NCBI GenBank assembly: GCA_021613535.1
Contig: CP075497.1
Coordinates: 1,364,001 to 1,428,000 of the forward strand
DNA from: Adineta vaga
Taxonomy: Eukaryota > Rotifera
Direction: 5' to 3'
DNA: 64,000 bases
Below, in pieces: positions 47,328-57,617 of the stretch. The translations under genes and the position numbers were made by a program. The notes beneath the pieces were generated by a model. The model had not been told where the DNA came from. It ran no database searches and worked only from the letters and a program-made list of their open reading frames with translations. The number at the start of each line of letters is the position of its first letter. The first letter of the stretch is position 1.

Positions 47328-48699
47328 TTATTGAATTTGGTCATTAAAAATTGTTGAAACACGTCCGACTAAATCTTTAAAATATGGTCTTAGAGCAACA
47401 CAACATGTTAAACAAGGTAAAATAAGATGAGTATAAACTTCATTTGATCCAAATTGTTGAGATTGAGGAAGAAAATAAGGGAGATTTTCTGATGAATTTT
47501 TTAAAAGATTTTGAATTGTTCGATTATCTAAATTTCCATATGGACGTTGTCCTATTGAATAAATTTCCCAAAGAGTTATTCCCTATTTGAAATAAAAACA
47601 CAAACTATAGAACAAAACTCATTCTAAACACATACATAACTCCAAACATCTGATCGAGATGTATATTTTAAAGTATTAATAACTTCCGGTGCTGCCCAAC
47701 GTGTAGCAAATATAGTTTTTTTATTTCCATTGTATTGACCACATTCAGTTAATCTAAAATAGATCATATTTTTTTTATCATATTGAAAAAATACAAATGT
47801 TACTTTGTTAAACCAAAATCTGCAACTTTTAAAATATCATTATCACCAATTAAGCAATTTCTCGTCGCTAAATCTCGATGAATAATATTTCGTTGTTCTA
47901 AATATAACATTGCTTGAAAAATTTGTTTGGAAAAATAATTTAATTTTTTATTAATCATATCTTTTGATGATGATTCAATAAAATTATCTCGAAATTTTCG
48001 AAGATAATTCAATAACGAACCATTTTTCATAAAATCAGTAACTAAACTTAATTGTTTACTTTGTCCATAAAATGTTATTCCAATAATAGGTAAAAGATTT
48101 TCATGTTTTAATTGTGTCATTATATGAGCTTCGAAAAGTATTTCATACATTTTTTTATTATCATATTCTTCAATTGAATTTTGTCGTTGACAATTTAATG
48201 TTTTTAATGCAATATCATGAATACCTTTATATGATGCACGATAAACAATACCGAAGTTTCCTTTACCAATTTCTTGAACATTCTATGAAAGAAAATAAGA
48301 AAATGAATTCATAATTAAATATGAAATTACTTGTAAATCTGATGAATCAATTAAAATAAATTGAAAATCTTTAGGTATTTGTTTAATTTTCTTTGTAAAA
48401 GAATTGTATTGATCAATATTTGTTGTTGATTGAGTTTTTATCAATTGTTCAATTGTTATTAAATTATTTGAAATTGACATAGGATCATTTTTTCTTGTTA
48501 TTTCATAATTTGATGACATTTGTCGATGTTTTCTTAAATTTTGAATTTCTTCATTAGTTAAACGAGAAATATCATTACTTGTTAGAGTTGAATGATGATT
48601 CCATTTTGTATAGGAACGTCGAACAATTTGATAAGATGAACTTTTTCTTTGAGAAGATAAATTTTCTTTGATTGGTTGTTTCGATGTTTTTGACCCCAT
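47328..48699 (-). CDS. Myristoylated non-receptor tyrosine kinase without SH2/SH3
   Basis: Four exons: 48699-48331, 48282-47804, 47753-47636 and 47582-47328; 406 residues. The start MGSKTSKQ is a good N-myristoylation site of the Src type with following Lys residues. About 120 Ser/Thr-rich residues replace the SH3 and SH2 domains of Src. The kinase domain has GKGNFGIVYRASYKG (glycine loop), IALKTL (catalytic Lys), HRDLATRNCLI (the RDLATRN form marks tyrosine kinases), DFG, TRWAAPEV and SDVWSYGITLWEI. The enzyme should work at the inner plasma membrane. It does not fit a known subfamily by eye. The start codon follows a possible acceptor AACAG by 24 bases. It is divergent from the LicD gene. 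Confidence 0.85.
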
Positions 48700-49064
48700 T
48701 GTTGGAAGAAATTTTTCTATCTGTTTTCTTCCGTTTATAAACAAATAATATGAAAAAAACTTACCTATGAGTAATTACAGTGACACATCTACTCATTCAT
48801 TCTTCCTTTTTATGATCAATCATAATATGTCAAAAAAAACTATTGATAAAGGTAAAAGATATTCTAATGTCCGTCCTTTTTCTCATTAGGAAATTTTGTC
48901 GTCAAGATATAAATGTAAAAATATTGATTTTGAGAACGAAATTTTAATTCCATACATTTAACCTTGAGAATATCAAATACTAATCTTTTGATTTGATAAT
49001 TTAATTGAAAATTTTTTTCATAAATGAAATAAATCAATTCTTACTTTTCGTTTCAAATGTATCA

Positions 49065-50090
49065 ATGCGTCATATATCATTTCATGTAAAATTAATTCGT
49101 CAATCGACAATTTTTTTAATGATTATTGTCTTCATTACTTTAATTTACATTAAATCTTTTTCTTATTTTCAATGTCGAACATCACCTATCTTCAACTTAA
49201 TATCGAAATCAAATTCTCTCACGAATTTAATAATTAATAAAGATAAACAAATAGCTGTTGATAATTATTCTATTTGGTGTCTTCATATGGCACATCGTCT
49301 TGATAGTGAACAATATTATTCTCTATCATCAACTCTTCAATCACCATCAATAAATTCTTCGAGACTAAATCGTTTACCTTATCGCTATTCATTATGGAAA
49401 TCATCTTCACTTCTTCCTCGTCGATTAACACCGTGTGAACATAGTTTAGTCATACGTTTATTAATGATTATTGAACGAATTTGTCGAAAATATCATATTA
49501 CATATATGATGTCTGATGGAACATTATTAGGTTCATTAAGACATCATGATATGATTCCATGGGATGATGATATTGATTTAATGATACCAATTCATCAATC
49601 AAAACGTTTTATTAAGGTAATTAAAAAAATGAAACATACATTAGTAAAATATCGTATTATATCAGATAAGAGAAAGAAACGAGATTATTTAAAAATATTT
49701 TTTCGATATACAAAATCAGCTGGAGATCTTTCATGGAATTTTCCATTTGTTGATATATTCTTTTATGAACAAAATCAAACACATCTATGGCAAGTAGCTG
49801 ATCCTGATACAACAAAAAACATTCAATATATATTTCCATTAATTATGAGACCATTTGGAGAATTATGGTTACCTGCACCACACAATGCAAGACAACTTTT
49901 TAAATTTGATCCATTTGATCAATGTCAAAGTCATTTTTGGGATCATAGAAAAGAAAATACACAAAAACAAATTTCACAAAAATGTAAATTTTTTAAACAT
50001 GTTTATCCTTTTGTCGATTATAGGGATAGATCGACATCAAAAGAAGTTTTGAAAATTAATAATACAATCATTCATACTGTTATTTATTAA
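49065..50090 (+). CDS. LicD-family type II membrane enzyme
   Basis: Single exon, 341 residues from the first in-frame ATG at 49065. One membrane helix near the N-terminus (FLMIIVFITLIYI) makes it a type II Golgi-like protein. The LicD domain is clear from MSDGTLLGSLRHHDMIPWDD and DIDLMIP, a nucleotidyltransferase-type metal site shared by bacterial LicD phosphocholine transferases and the animal fukutin group. A lumenal part with WNFPFVDIFFY and several Cys follows. The substrate may be a glycan that receives a phospho-linked group; this is inference. A tiny upstream frame (ATG AAA TAA at 49024) precedes the start. It shares a 365 bp divergent promoter interval with the kinase. Confidence 0.82.
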   Translation: MRHISFHVKLIRQSTIFLMIIVFITLIYIKSFSYFQCRTSPIFNLISKSNSLTNLIINKDKQIAVDNYSIWCLHMAHRLDSEQYYSLSSTLQSPSINSSRLNRLPYRYSLWKSSSLLPRRLTPCEHSLVIRLLMIIERICRKYHITYMMSDGTLLGSLRHHDMIPWDDDIDLMIPIHQSKRFIKVIKKMKHTLVKYRIISDKRKKRDYLKIFFRYTKSAGDLSWNFPFVDIFFYEQNQTHLWQVADPDTTKNIQYIFPLIMRPFGELWLPAPHNARQLFKFDPFDQCQSHFWDHRKENTQKQISQKCKFFKHVYPFVDYRDRSTSKEVLKINNTIIHTVIY

Positions 50091-50241
50091 TAAAATAATA
50101 ATTATCAACAATTCATTTGTTATTTAAAAAAAGATTTATTAAGATAAATAAATAAACTTGATTGTTTAGTTAATTGTCTATTACAAATTATCAACAACTT
50201 CATATATCAGTAAAATTTCTTTCGTCAAATTACAGAATATT

Positions 50242-51362
50242 TTAAATAAATTTTCCTACAAACAATACAAATGTCAAACCTATGACAATATTAATAAGAT
50301 TCGATTTTGATATTGTAATGGCTGTATTGCACAAGTTTTTATCACAACAACAAACCCATAGTCTAGAAGCACCATTTGTTTTCCATGAACATCCAGTAGA
50401 TGTACAAAGACTAGAGGAAGCAGCGCCTCGACTATAAACACTATTACGAGAGTTTGTTAAACTTGTTTTCTAAAAGAAATTTTCTCTCATATTTTACGAT
50501 TAATTGAGAAAAAAACATCTACATACTATACACCAACCGCTGGTTGCATATACTGTATCAACATCAATACTAAAGGAATCAAATGGGTTTGGACAATAGG
50601 GTTCATCACAATGATAACAGTTTATGGTCCACGGATAATATGTGGTAGAACCTTTAGTAATTGTTGACAAACGAGTTGTCGTAGAGATAGGACGAGTTAT
50701 TGTGGTCGAAGAGCGAGTTGTCGTAGAGATAGGACGAGTTATTGTGGTCGAAGAGCGAGTTGTCGTAGAGATAGGACGAGTTATTGTGGTCGAAGAGCGA
50801 GTTGTCGTAGAGATAGGACGAGTTATTGTGGTCGAAGAGCGAGTTGTCGTAGAGATAGGACGAGTTATTGTGGTCGAAGAGCGAGTAGTCGTAGATGTAG
50901 CACGAGTTGTGGAGGATGTGCGACGAGTAGTCGTGGATGTGGAAAGAGTTGTGGTGGTAGGAGGACGAGTTGTAGTGGTCGAAGAGCGAGTTGTCGTGGT
51001 AGGGGGACGAGTGGTAGTGGTAGGAGGACGAGTTGTAGTGGTCGAAGAGCGAGTTGTCGTGGTAGGAGGACGAGTGGTAGTGGTAGGAAGACGAGTTGTG
51101 GTGGTAGGAGGACGAGTTGTAGTGGTCGAAGAGCGAGTTGTCGTGGTAGGAGGACGAGTGGTAGTGGTAGGAAGACGAGTTGTAGTGGTGGAAGAGCGAG
51201 TCGTTGTGGTTGATACACTGGGTTTCAAAGTCGTCTGTTGTGTTGAAGATGATAGAATAGTACCTTTTCGAAAAGATGATAAATAAAAGAATTTATATGT
51301 TAAGTATTCTTACTAATACTGACAGCACCAAGAATAAATAAAGTAGTTAATGAATAATGCAT
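50242..51362 (-). CDS. Thr-rich mucin with Ly6/uPAR three-finger domain and GPI signal
   Basis: Three exons, 51362-51314, 51263-50527 and 50469-50242, 337 residues. A signal peptide (MHYSLTTLFILGAVSIS) is followed by about 190 residues of repeats: first TTTTRPP/TTTTRSS/TTTTRLP units of seven residues, then a 14-residue unit (TRSSTTITRPISTT) repeated about five times. These would carry dense O-glycans. The C-terminal domain starts CYHCDEPYC and ends with VCCCDKNLCN, the CC...CN signature of Ly6/uPAR (LU) three-finger domains. A hydrophobic end (NIVIGLTFVLFVGKFI) suits GPI attachment. The splices keep the LU domain in frame, and the GPI tail is found only on exon 3. This architecture suggests a cell-surface or cuticle mucin held by a lipid anchor. 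Function unknown. Confidence 0.8.
50660..51210 (-). repeat. Coding minisatellites in the mucin gene
   Basis: Two arrays lie in one exon. About 50660-50890 holds a 42 bp unit repeated roughly five times with almost no change. About 50940-51200 holds 21 bp units of three kinds that alternate. Unit lengths are multiples of three, so copy-number change keeps the frame. Long open frames on the other strand and in another frame here are artefacts of the repeat. Confidence 0.9.
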
Positions 51363-52075
51363 TTTCAGAAGCAAAGCTAAATAATTTCGAATCAAATCCA
51401 CAAATCAACAATAACAATGATGAAAGAAAGTATTCGAAAAAAACGCCTTTAATATATTTTATTGACGTAAAAACTTTGACGCACATAAGATAAGAAATTG
51501 AGTCACTTCAAGTTGATAAAAGATATAACGTTCGTTGCTGACACTATCTTTTTTTCTAACCAACGAACTAAACAAAGAACATAACGAAGACTGCGTGGGT
51601 ATAGATAAAATTTGTACTTCAAAAAAACAGAATAGATAATCACATCGACTCAGTCTTTACCTGCGTCAATAATAAATCACTTTATCTCCAAGTAGTCTTT
51701 TACTTTCATGTATTCTACTTTCAAAAAGCTTAATCTTATATTTAAGATTAATTCTAAATGTAAATCGATACTGTTCATAGCTTTAAAGTTCATTATTGTA
51801 TACGAACTATTTATTCAAGTCAACCATATTAGAAAAAAAAACAATTTCTTTATTCCTATTGTTTGAAACGCAGAAGAATATTATGATAATAAATGTCGAC
51901 GACAAAGTATTTTTTATAAATAGATACCAAAAGAAATTATGTGAGTACCAGGTACATCATTCTGCTGTGATCTTTATTTCAAAAAATGAATCTTTGACAA
52001 AAAACGTTTTCTTGATAAAACTTTTTTGTGATCATAATTGTTGCGACAAAACCATTTTTGACGGCAATGTATTTA
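51363..52075. other. Intergenic stretch with doubtful plus-strand frame
   Basis: About 700 bp. A plus-strand frame at 51883-52152 (start MIINVDDKVF) is open for 90 residues but overlaps, on the opposite strand, the last exon of the better supported gene at 52076-52435. It was not called as a gene. Confidence 0.4.
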
Positions 52076-52435
52076 TTAGACAATTACCAATTTCTGAGCA
52101 TGCATCATTAGATCAATTATCTTTTCTGGATCAATTGAAGTCAGTTTTTTGACAGCCGACGCGTCAGCATCTGAATCAAATCTATTTTAAAAATTTTTAC
52201 TATATATTCTTTTATTTTCAAATTTTCTTACTCAACAACGAAGGTACTTTTATCTTCTCCCTTGGCAATATTGACTTTATTGATTTTATATATCTTTGTT
52301 AATTTGTTCACGGCTAAAAAGAATTAATATCACTCAATTTATTAATAAATGATTAGAAAGTATAAACTTACAATCAATTGCATTGGCATATTCATTATTT
52401 AAGACGATGATTTGTATCACATTCGGACGTTCACT
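52076..52435 (-). CDS. Small three-exon gene, 5' exon not found
   Basis: Exons 52435-52372, 52313-52232 and 52181-52076 have GT/AG borders and matching phases and give 83 residues plus stop. They begin SERPNVIQIIVLNNEYANAI and continue with VNKLTKIYKINKVNIAKGED and FDSDADASAVKKL. The first listed exon opens behind TTTATAG with no ATG, so at least one exon is missing upstream, somewhere in 52436-53041. A candidate leader with ATG at 52879 (MFMLARHC) could not be joined with confidence. The fold cannot be named; the alternation of beta and helix could suit a small ferredoxin-like domain. Confidence 0.5.
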
Positions 52436-53041
52436 CTATAAAGATAAAAATTTAATATAATATTAAGTTTATTAGTATATTATTGGTATTTTTAGTCGGA
52501 AAAGTGTAAATAGATGAGTAGTGTAGAAATCGTTAATTCGATTCGAGTATTAAACTTCTTCTTCAACTTCTAAAGTTTCAGTTCAGAATTCGAGTATTCG
52601 AATTTTAAACTATTGAATTCCATAAGTATCCTAACATATGATATCGTCGACTATTTTAAATGTGCATTTAAGTTATATGGTGTAAATGCTTTGCAGACCG
52701 TTATCAATCGGTGTCTTTCCCGCTGAAAACGCTTTTCGTGTGTCCAGTGCAACAGAGGGGTCCAAGGCAATCTTAGTTTGCTCTTTGCCTTCCAAAATCC
52801 TTACCCACACCCACACCCTCAAGATATGAAAGTTTCTAATCATTAGAAAATTTTGACAATGACGAGCTAGCATGAACATACAATAGATGAAAATGTTAGT
52901 TTTATTGTTTTCTTCTGCTTATATTTATCATCGATATCACCGTAAAGAAGAAAAGAAATAAAGGTTTGTTAAGAAATCTATATACAATAAAAAAAAGAAG
53001 AAGTTTTGTTTGTTTAAATAAAAGAGAATGTTGTCTGTTTT
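52436..53041. other. Intergenic stretch upstream of small gene
   Basis: About 600 bp. A GC-richer patch at 52690-52820 stands out and may be a transposon scrap or the missing exon of the small gene. Nothing else is supported. Confidence 0.4.
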
Positions 53042-54482
53042 TTATTCCATAAGATTGTTAATATCTGTACTAGTTGATGGTGGTCGTGGTCTTTGAAAAT
53101 CAGTTGTTGTTGATGAACTATGTTCATTAGCTAAATTCTGATTTGATGATGGACTTGAAACAGTTCTCGAACGTGATAAATGTTGTTGAGATGAGCTTGT
53201 TCTTTGTTGTTTAGGAAAAGCTTTCATTCGTTCATTTAATGCACGTTCTTCATCCATTTCTAGTGAGGATTCACTTTCACTTAATTGACGACAAAGTTGT
53301 TCACGACGATCAACCTAAAATCGAATAAAAGATAAAAGAGAAAAGAAGAAAAAGAAGAACAATTTACTTCAAGTTGTAATTTTCTTTGTAAACGTAAATT
53401 TTCATTTCTAATATCTTGTTCTTCTCGTACAAGTTGTTCCATTTTTTCTCGATGTGATTCTTGTGTAGAATTCAATTCTCTTTTTAATTTTTCTACTTCA
53501 CGTTTTAATTGTTGAATATGATCAACATTTGGTAATGAAAGACGATTTGTTAATTGAGGATTTGAACGATTTGGTAAGATTTCATCAGTTGAAATCATTG
53601 TTGAACTAATATTTACATTTGTTGAATCAATTGATGAAGATGGAGGACATTCCTTGAAGAAATAAAAGAAAGTTTTAAAGGGAAACGAAAAGAAAAGAAA
53701 AGAATATTACAAAATGATTTTGATCTGGTTGTTCAAGTTTTTGTTGAAGTAATCTTTTATCTGTTTCTAATTTTTCCATTCTTTTCCATAAACGATTTAC
53801 TAACGATTCTTGTTCTTTTTCTAATGTATTTTCTAATTCAATTTTTTCTCGTTTTAATTGTTCCAAAGTATTTTGTTTATTAATCGTTTCTGCTTCTAAT
53901 CGTTTAATTCTTTTCAATAATTTATTAATTTGTGAAGCTTGTTCTTGTTCAAGTGAATGTTCTAGTGATTGTTTTTCTTCTCTTAATTGTTGTAATTTTC
54001 TTGATAAATCATTTGTTAAAAATTCTTCTTCTCTTTCATAATTATTTGCTAAAGTTTCTTTTTCTTTTTTTAATTCTTGAATTTTTTTCAATAACGTATT
54101 CGAAATAAATTCTTCTTCTTGTTCAGCTTTAGCTTGCATATGAACACTTGCACTAAAAGAAAAGATTTATTTATTTATTTATTTATTAGAAGATAAACTA
54201 TGAATTTATATCTTAACTGTTTTAATTGTTTGATTTCTTGTTGTGAACCTTTTAAACGTAATTTAAATGTTTCAAGTTCAACTTTAAGAACTCGATTTTC
54301 TTGTGTTAATGAATCAATACGTTTTATTAAATGTTCACGATTAATTGTTGTTGAATCAGCTATGGATGAAACATCAGATTCACATTCACTATCGGTTTGC
54401 ATTGAATGAATTAAACTAAATGAAAAGAATGAAATTTGAAATAATTAAATTCTTTGTTTCTTAATTACTTTTCACCACTCAT
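53042..54482 (-). CDS. CCDC6: Coiled-coil domain-containing protein 6
   Basis: Five exons: 54482-54469 (14 bp), 54415-54218, 54152-53711, 53652-53368 and 53314-53042; 403 residues. It is nearly all coiled coil: [20 protein letters not shown], then [29 protein letters not shown] and [11 protein letters not shown], line for line like animal CCDC6. The end [18 protein letters not shown] is also conserved and is followed by a Ser/Pro-rich tail shorter than in human. CCDC6 is a phosphoprotein linked to the DNA-damage response and apoptosis. The first coding exon has only four codons plus two bases (MSGE). It is divergent from ERp44 with 266 bp between. Confidence 0.93.
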
Positions 54483-54748
54483 TTTTATTCTTTTGCGACG
54501 ATTCGATTCTTTCATTAAGAAAATATTCCTTTCCTCTAAAATGATTCGTTTTAACACATTTATGCACTTGAAATTCAAATAAAGAAAATATGAATTGATT
54601 TCGATTTGAATGAAGAAAAAAAAGGAATTTTTTTAGGAAATTCAAATTGAAAATGTTTGATTTATTTTTGAAAAACAAAAACGAATAAAATCAGATGGAT
54701 AATTCACGTGCTTTAAAGAAAAAGGAATAAAACAAAAGAAAACGTGAA
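54483..54748. promoter_or_regulatory. Putative bidirectional promoter, CCDC6 / ERP44
   Basis: Only 266 bp separate the start codons of two divergent genes, so both promoters and both 5' leaders must fit here. The interval is AT-rich. I can name no specific factor sites. Confidence 0.5.
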
Positions 54749-56383
54749 ATGATTTTCCTTTTATTTTTTGTAAGTTTTTCAATTAATTTCTTTTCTTGTT
54801 CGAAAACATCAAATCTGTTTTTCTCAAAGATTTGTTTAAATATTTCTTCAATCTCAACACGTGCAATACAAATTACAAATGAGAATATTCAATCAATTAT
54901 TTGTAAAATAACATCTTTTTCTTGTGTCTTTTATAATTCTTTTCTCTTTTTTTTCTTTCAAAAAGCATCCAATGAATTCGTTTTGATTAATTTTTATGCG
55001 AATTGGTGTCGATTTAGTCAAATATTGAATCCAATTTATGATCAATTAGCTGAGAAAGTTAATCAAGAATATACGGTTTGTTTCGTCTGCTGGTTTTTAG
55101 TCAAATTTATTTGATAAATTTAGAAAAAAAATGTGATTTTAATTGGAAAAGTTGATTCTGATAAAGAAGGTAAGAAATGAAATGATAAAAGGAAAATCAA
55201 TTTTTTATTCTTTTAAGAGTTACTTACGAAAAAATATCAAGTCAATAAATATCCAACATTGAAATATTTTCGACATGGAATTCTTGTTAAACGAGAATAT
55301 CGAGGATCAAGGTAAAGTTATTTAATTTTGAATTGAAATTTTATATTTGTTTTTATTTTTCAAAGAAATTTTGATTCTTTATTAAATTTTATTCATGAAC
55401 AACTTCAATCACCAATTCGAAATATCAATGAAATTGATAGAAAATCTTCATTTATTATTGGATATTTTCATAATCAACAATCAGAAAATTATCAAATATT
55501 TTCCAAAATTGCAAATCTTCTTCGTGATCATTGTCATTTTGTTCATTCAATTAATACTGAATTAGAAAATGAATCAATTTATTATCATCCATCTGAAGTA
55601 AAGAGAAAATATTTTTCTTAAATAAAATTCAATTGATAAATTTAGTTTTCCAATCAATTCAATGAAAGTTATAAAGGAAAATTAAATGATGAAAATCAAT
55701 TCTATACTTGGTCTCATAATAAATGTACAGAATTAGTTCGTGAAATAACATTTGAAAATGCCGAAGAATTAACAGATGAAGGTTTACCATTTCTTATTTT
55801 ATTTCATCATCCCAATGATTCTCAATCAATTCTTTTATTTAAACAACAAGTTCAAAAACAACTTCAACATCAATTAGGTAAAGATTTTTCTTTTCGAAAA
55901 TTTCTTTCTTTTATTTCTTCTTTTTTCCAGGAACAATCAATTGTTTACATGCTGATGGAACGAAATTTACTCATCCATTAAAGCATTTAAATAAACAAAT
56001 ATCGGATTTACCATTATTAGTTATTGATACTTTTAAACATATGATTCTGTTTCCAGATTTTAATCTCATTTCGTAAGAAATTTGCCGTTCTCGTTTTCGA
56101 AAGAAAATCTTTTCGTTTTAGAATTAATGGAAAATTATTAGAATTTGTTAAAGATCTTCATTCAGGAAAACTTCATCGAGATTTTCATCAAACATCAATT
56201 AATATTGAAGTAAAGAGTTCTTTTTCTCCAAATGAAATTTCTCCAAAATTCATTTTTGTTTTTTTCTAGGAAAATCTTGATACCGGTGATGTAATAAATA
56301 GAAAGAATACTAATCCACTTGAATCGATATTTATTCATTTGAGTCCAAGTCGAAAACGTTATTCATTTCGTGATGAATTATAA
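54749..56383 (+). CDS. ERP44: Endoplasmic reticulum protein 44 (thioredoxin-like)
   Basis: Ten exons from 54749-54769 (21 bp) to 56270-56383, 383 residues; others start at 54830, 54966, 55124, 55218, 55366, 55646, 55931 and 56122. A hydrophobic signal peptide leads to the first thioredoxin domain with NFYANWCRFS. The single Cys46 in CRFS is the client-binding residue that sets ERp44 apart from CXXC oxidoreductases. KYPTLKYFRHG, EITFENAEELTDEGLPFLIL and DLHSGKLHRDFH match the later thioredoxin domains. The C-terminus is RDEL, the ER-retrieval signal. ERp44 retains unassembled secretory proteins and Ero1 in the early secretory pathway. It heads a same-strand cluster with a RHEB-like gene, EDC3 and CUTA. 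Confidence 0.94.
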
Positions 56384-56451
56384 AGCAAATCTATTTACTT
56401 TTTTTTGTCATTTGTTTTAGATAAAAAAACAAACTTTCATTTTCTAATTGA
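56384..56451 (+). promoter_or_regulatory. Short spacer with acceptor between ERP44 and RHEB-like gene
   Basis: 68 bp lie between stop and start. TTTTTTGTCATTTGTTTTAG ends at 56420, only 37 bp after the ERp44 stop, and 31 bp before the next ATG. No AATAAA is seen in the gap. As at the ELL junction, this suits trans-splicing of a polycistronic transcript. Confidence 0.55.
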
Positions 56452-57442
56452 ATGCGTCGGCATCGTCAGATAGCAATTTTAGGATATCCAGGTGTTGGGA
56501 AATCTTCTCTTGCTCATCATTTTGTTTATAAACAATATCATGATGAATATGATCCAAATATCAAAACAAGTTGGAAATTTATTCGATGAAATTTACAAAA
56601 AAACAAATTCTTCTTATTTAGATCTTCAATACCAATGTGATATCAATGGAAGAGAATATGATTTAACAATCATTGATAATGCTGGATCAGATCAATATAC
56701 AATTAATCATAGTGATTTAGAAAATAGTGATGCATATATTCTTGTTTATGCTATTGATGATAAACAAAGGTTTGACATTGATTAAAATGAATTTATATAA
56801 GTACTAGCGGACGTGTCTGATGTTTCGATGTCGAAAATAAAGCTTGAATTTTGATCCTCTTTCAGTCTATAAGCTCTCATGTGATAGTTTGTTTGAGTTT
56901 TTGATTAGAGACAAAATCTTATAATTTTTTCTTAGTTTTCAAATGGTTTCGAAAATTCGAGAGAAAATTTTCTCAACAAGTCCAATTACAAAGTGAGATT
57001 TGATTTGAATTTTTCTTTTGAAGAATTTTATTTTGTTTTTAGAATTCCAATTGTTTTAGTTGGAAATAAAATCGATCGAACTGATGAAAGGTAAATGAAA
57101 GAATTTAAATGAAGATTTTCAACAAATGTTTATTTGTTTTAAGAGTTGTATCAAATGAAGAAGGACAAACTTTAGCTAATAAATGGAAAATACAATTTAT
57201 TGAAACATCTGCTATGGATTTTAAGGTTTGATTTACTTTTCTAAAAATCTAATTAAATTTTCAATTCTATTTAGAACGTTGAAGAAATCTTTTCGAAAAG
57301 TTTTAAATCGATGGATAATATTGATATAGTTGATAATCATTCGAATTCGAATTCGAATCCATTCAATGATTTTATTGAACAAAAAAGTTTTTCATCTCGA
57401 ACAAAGAATTCGTCAACAAATAAATCTTGTTCAATCTCTTAA
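56452..57442 (+). CDS. RHEB-like small GTPase with CaaX end
   Basis: Six exons: 56452-56569, 56622-56769, 56936-56992, 57043-57090, 57144-57225 and 57275-57442; 206 residues. G1 is GYPGVGKSS, as in RHEB and RAS relatives. The switch I region (DPNIKTN) keeps a Thr. G3 is DNAGSDQY, where RHEB has DTAGQDEY, so the catalytic Gln position is Ser. G4 is NKID and G5 ETSA. The end CSIS is a CaaX box for farnesylation. About 25 extra residues rich in Asn and Ser (NSNSNPFNDF) precede it. RHEB activates mTORC1 on lysosomes. The order of motifs supports the RHEB family, but the divergent switch II makes orthology uncertain. Confidence 0.78.
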
Positions 57443-57617
57443 AGAAGATTCTCTTTTTTTTTTCTTGTATATAGATTTCCATTTTCTTTTTCTTTTCTTT
57501 ATGATTTGATTATTCAGTGATGATGAAAAAAAAAACAAACGATCAGATATATGAACAGTAAAAGAGATTTGTTTATTTAGATTTGAAATGATTTAAAAAA
57601 AAAAGAGGAGAAAAAAA

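Noticed and set aside
50642-51286. Plus-strand frame of 214 residues rich in Val, Glu and Arg
   Set aside because: It is the antisense of the Thr-rich repeat exon. Repeats with period a multiple of three keep other frames open too.
51796-52152. Plus-strand frame of 118 residues
   Set aside because: It overlaps the final exon of the three-exon minus-strand gene, which has consistent phases. It shows no recognisable domain.
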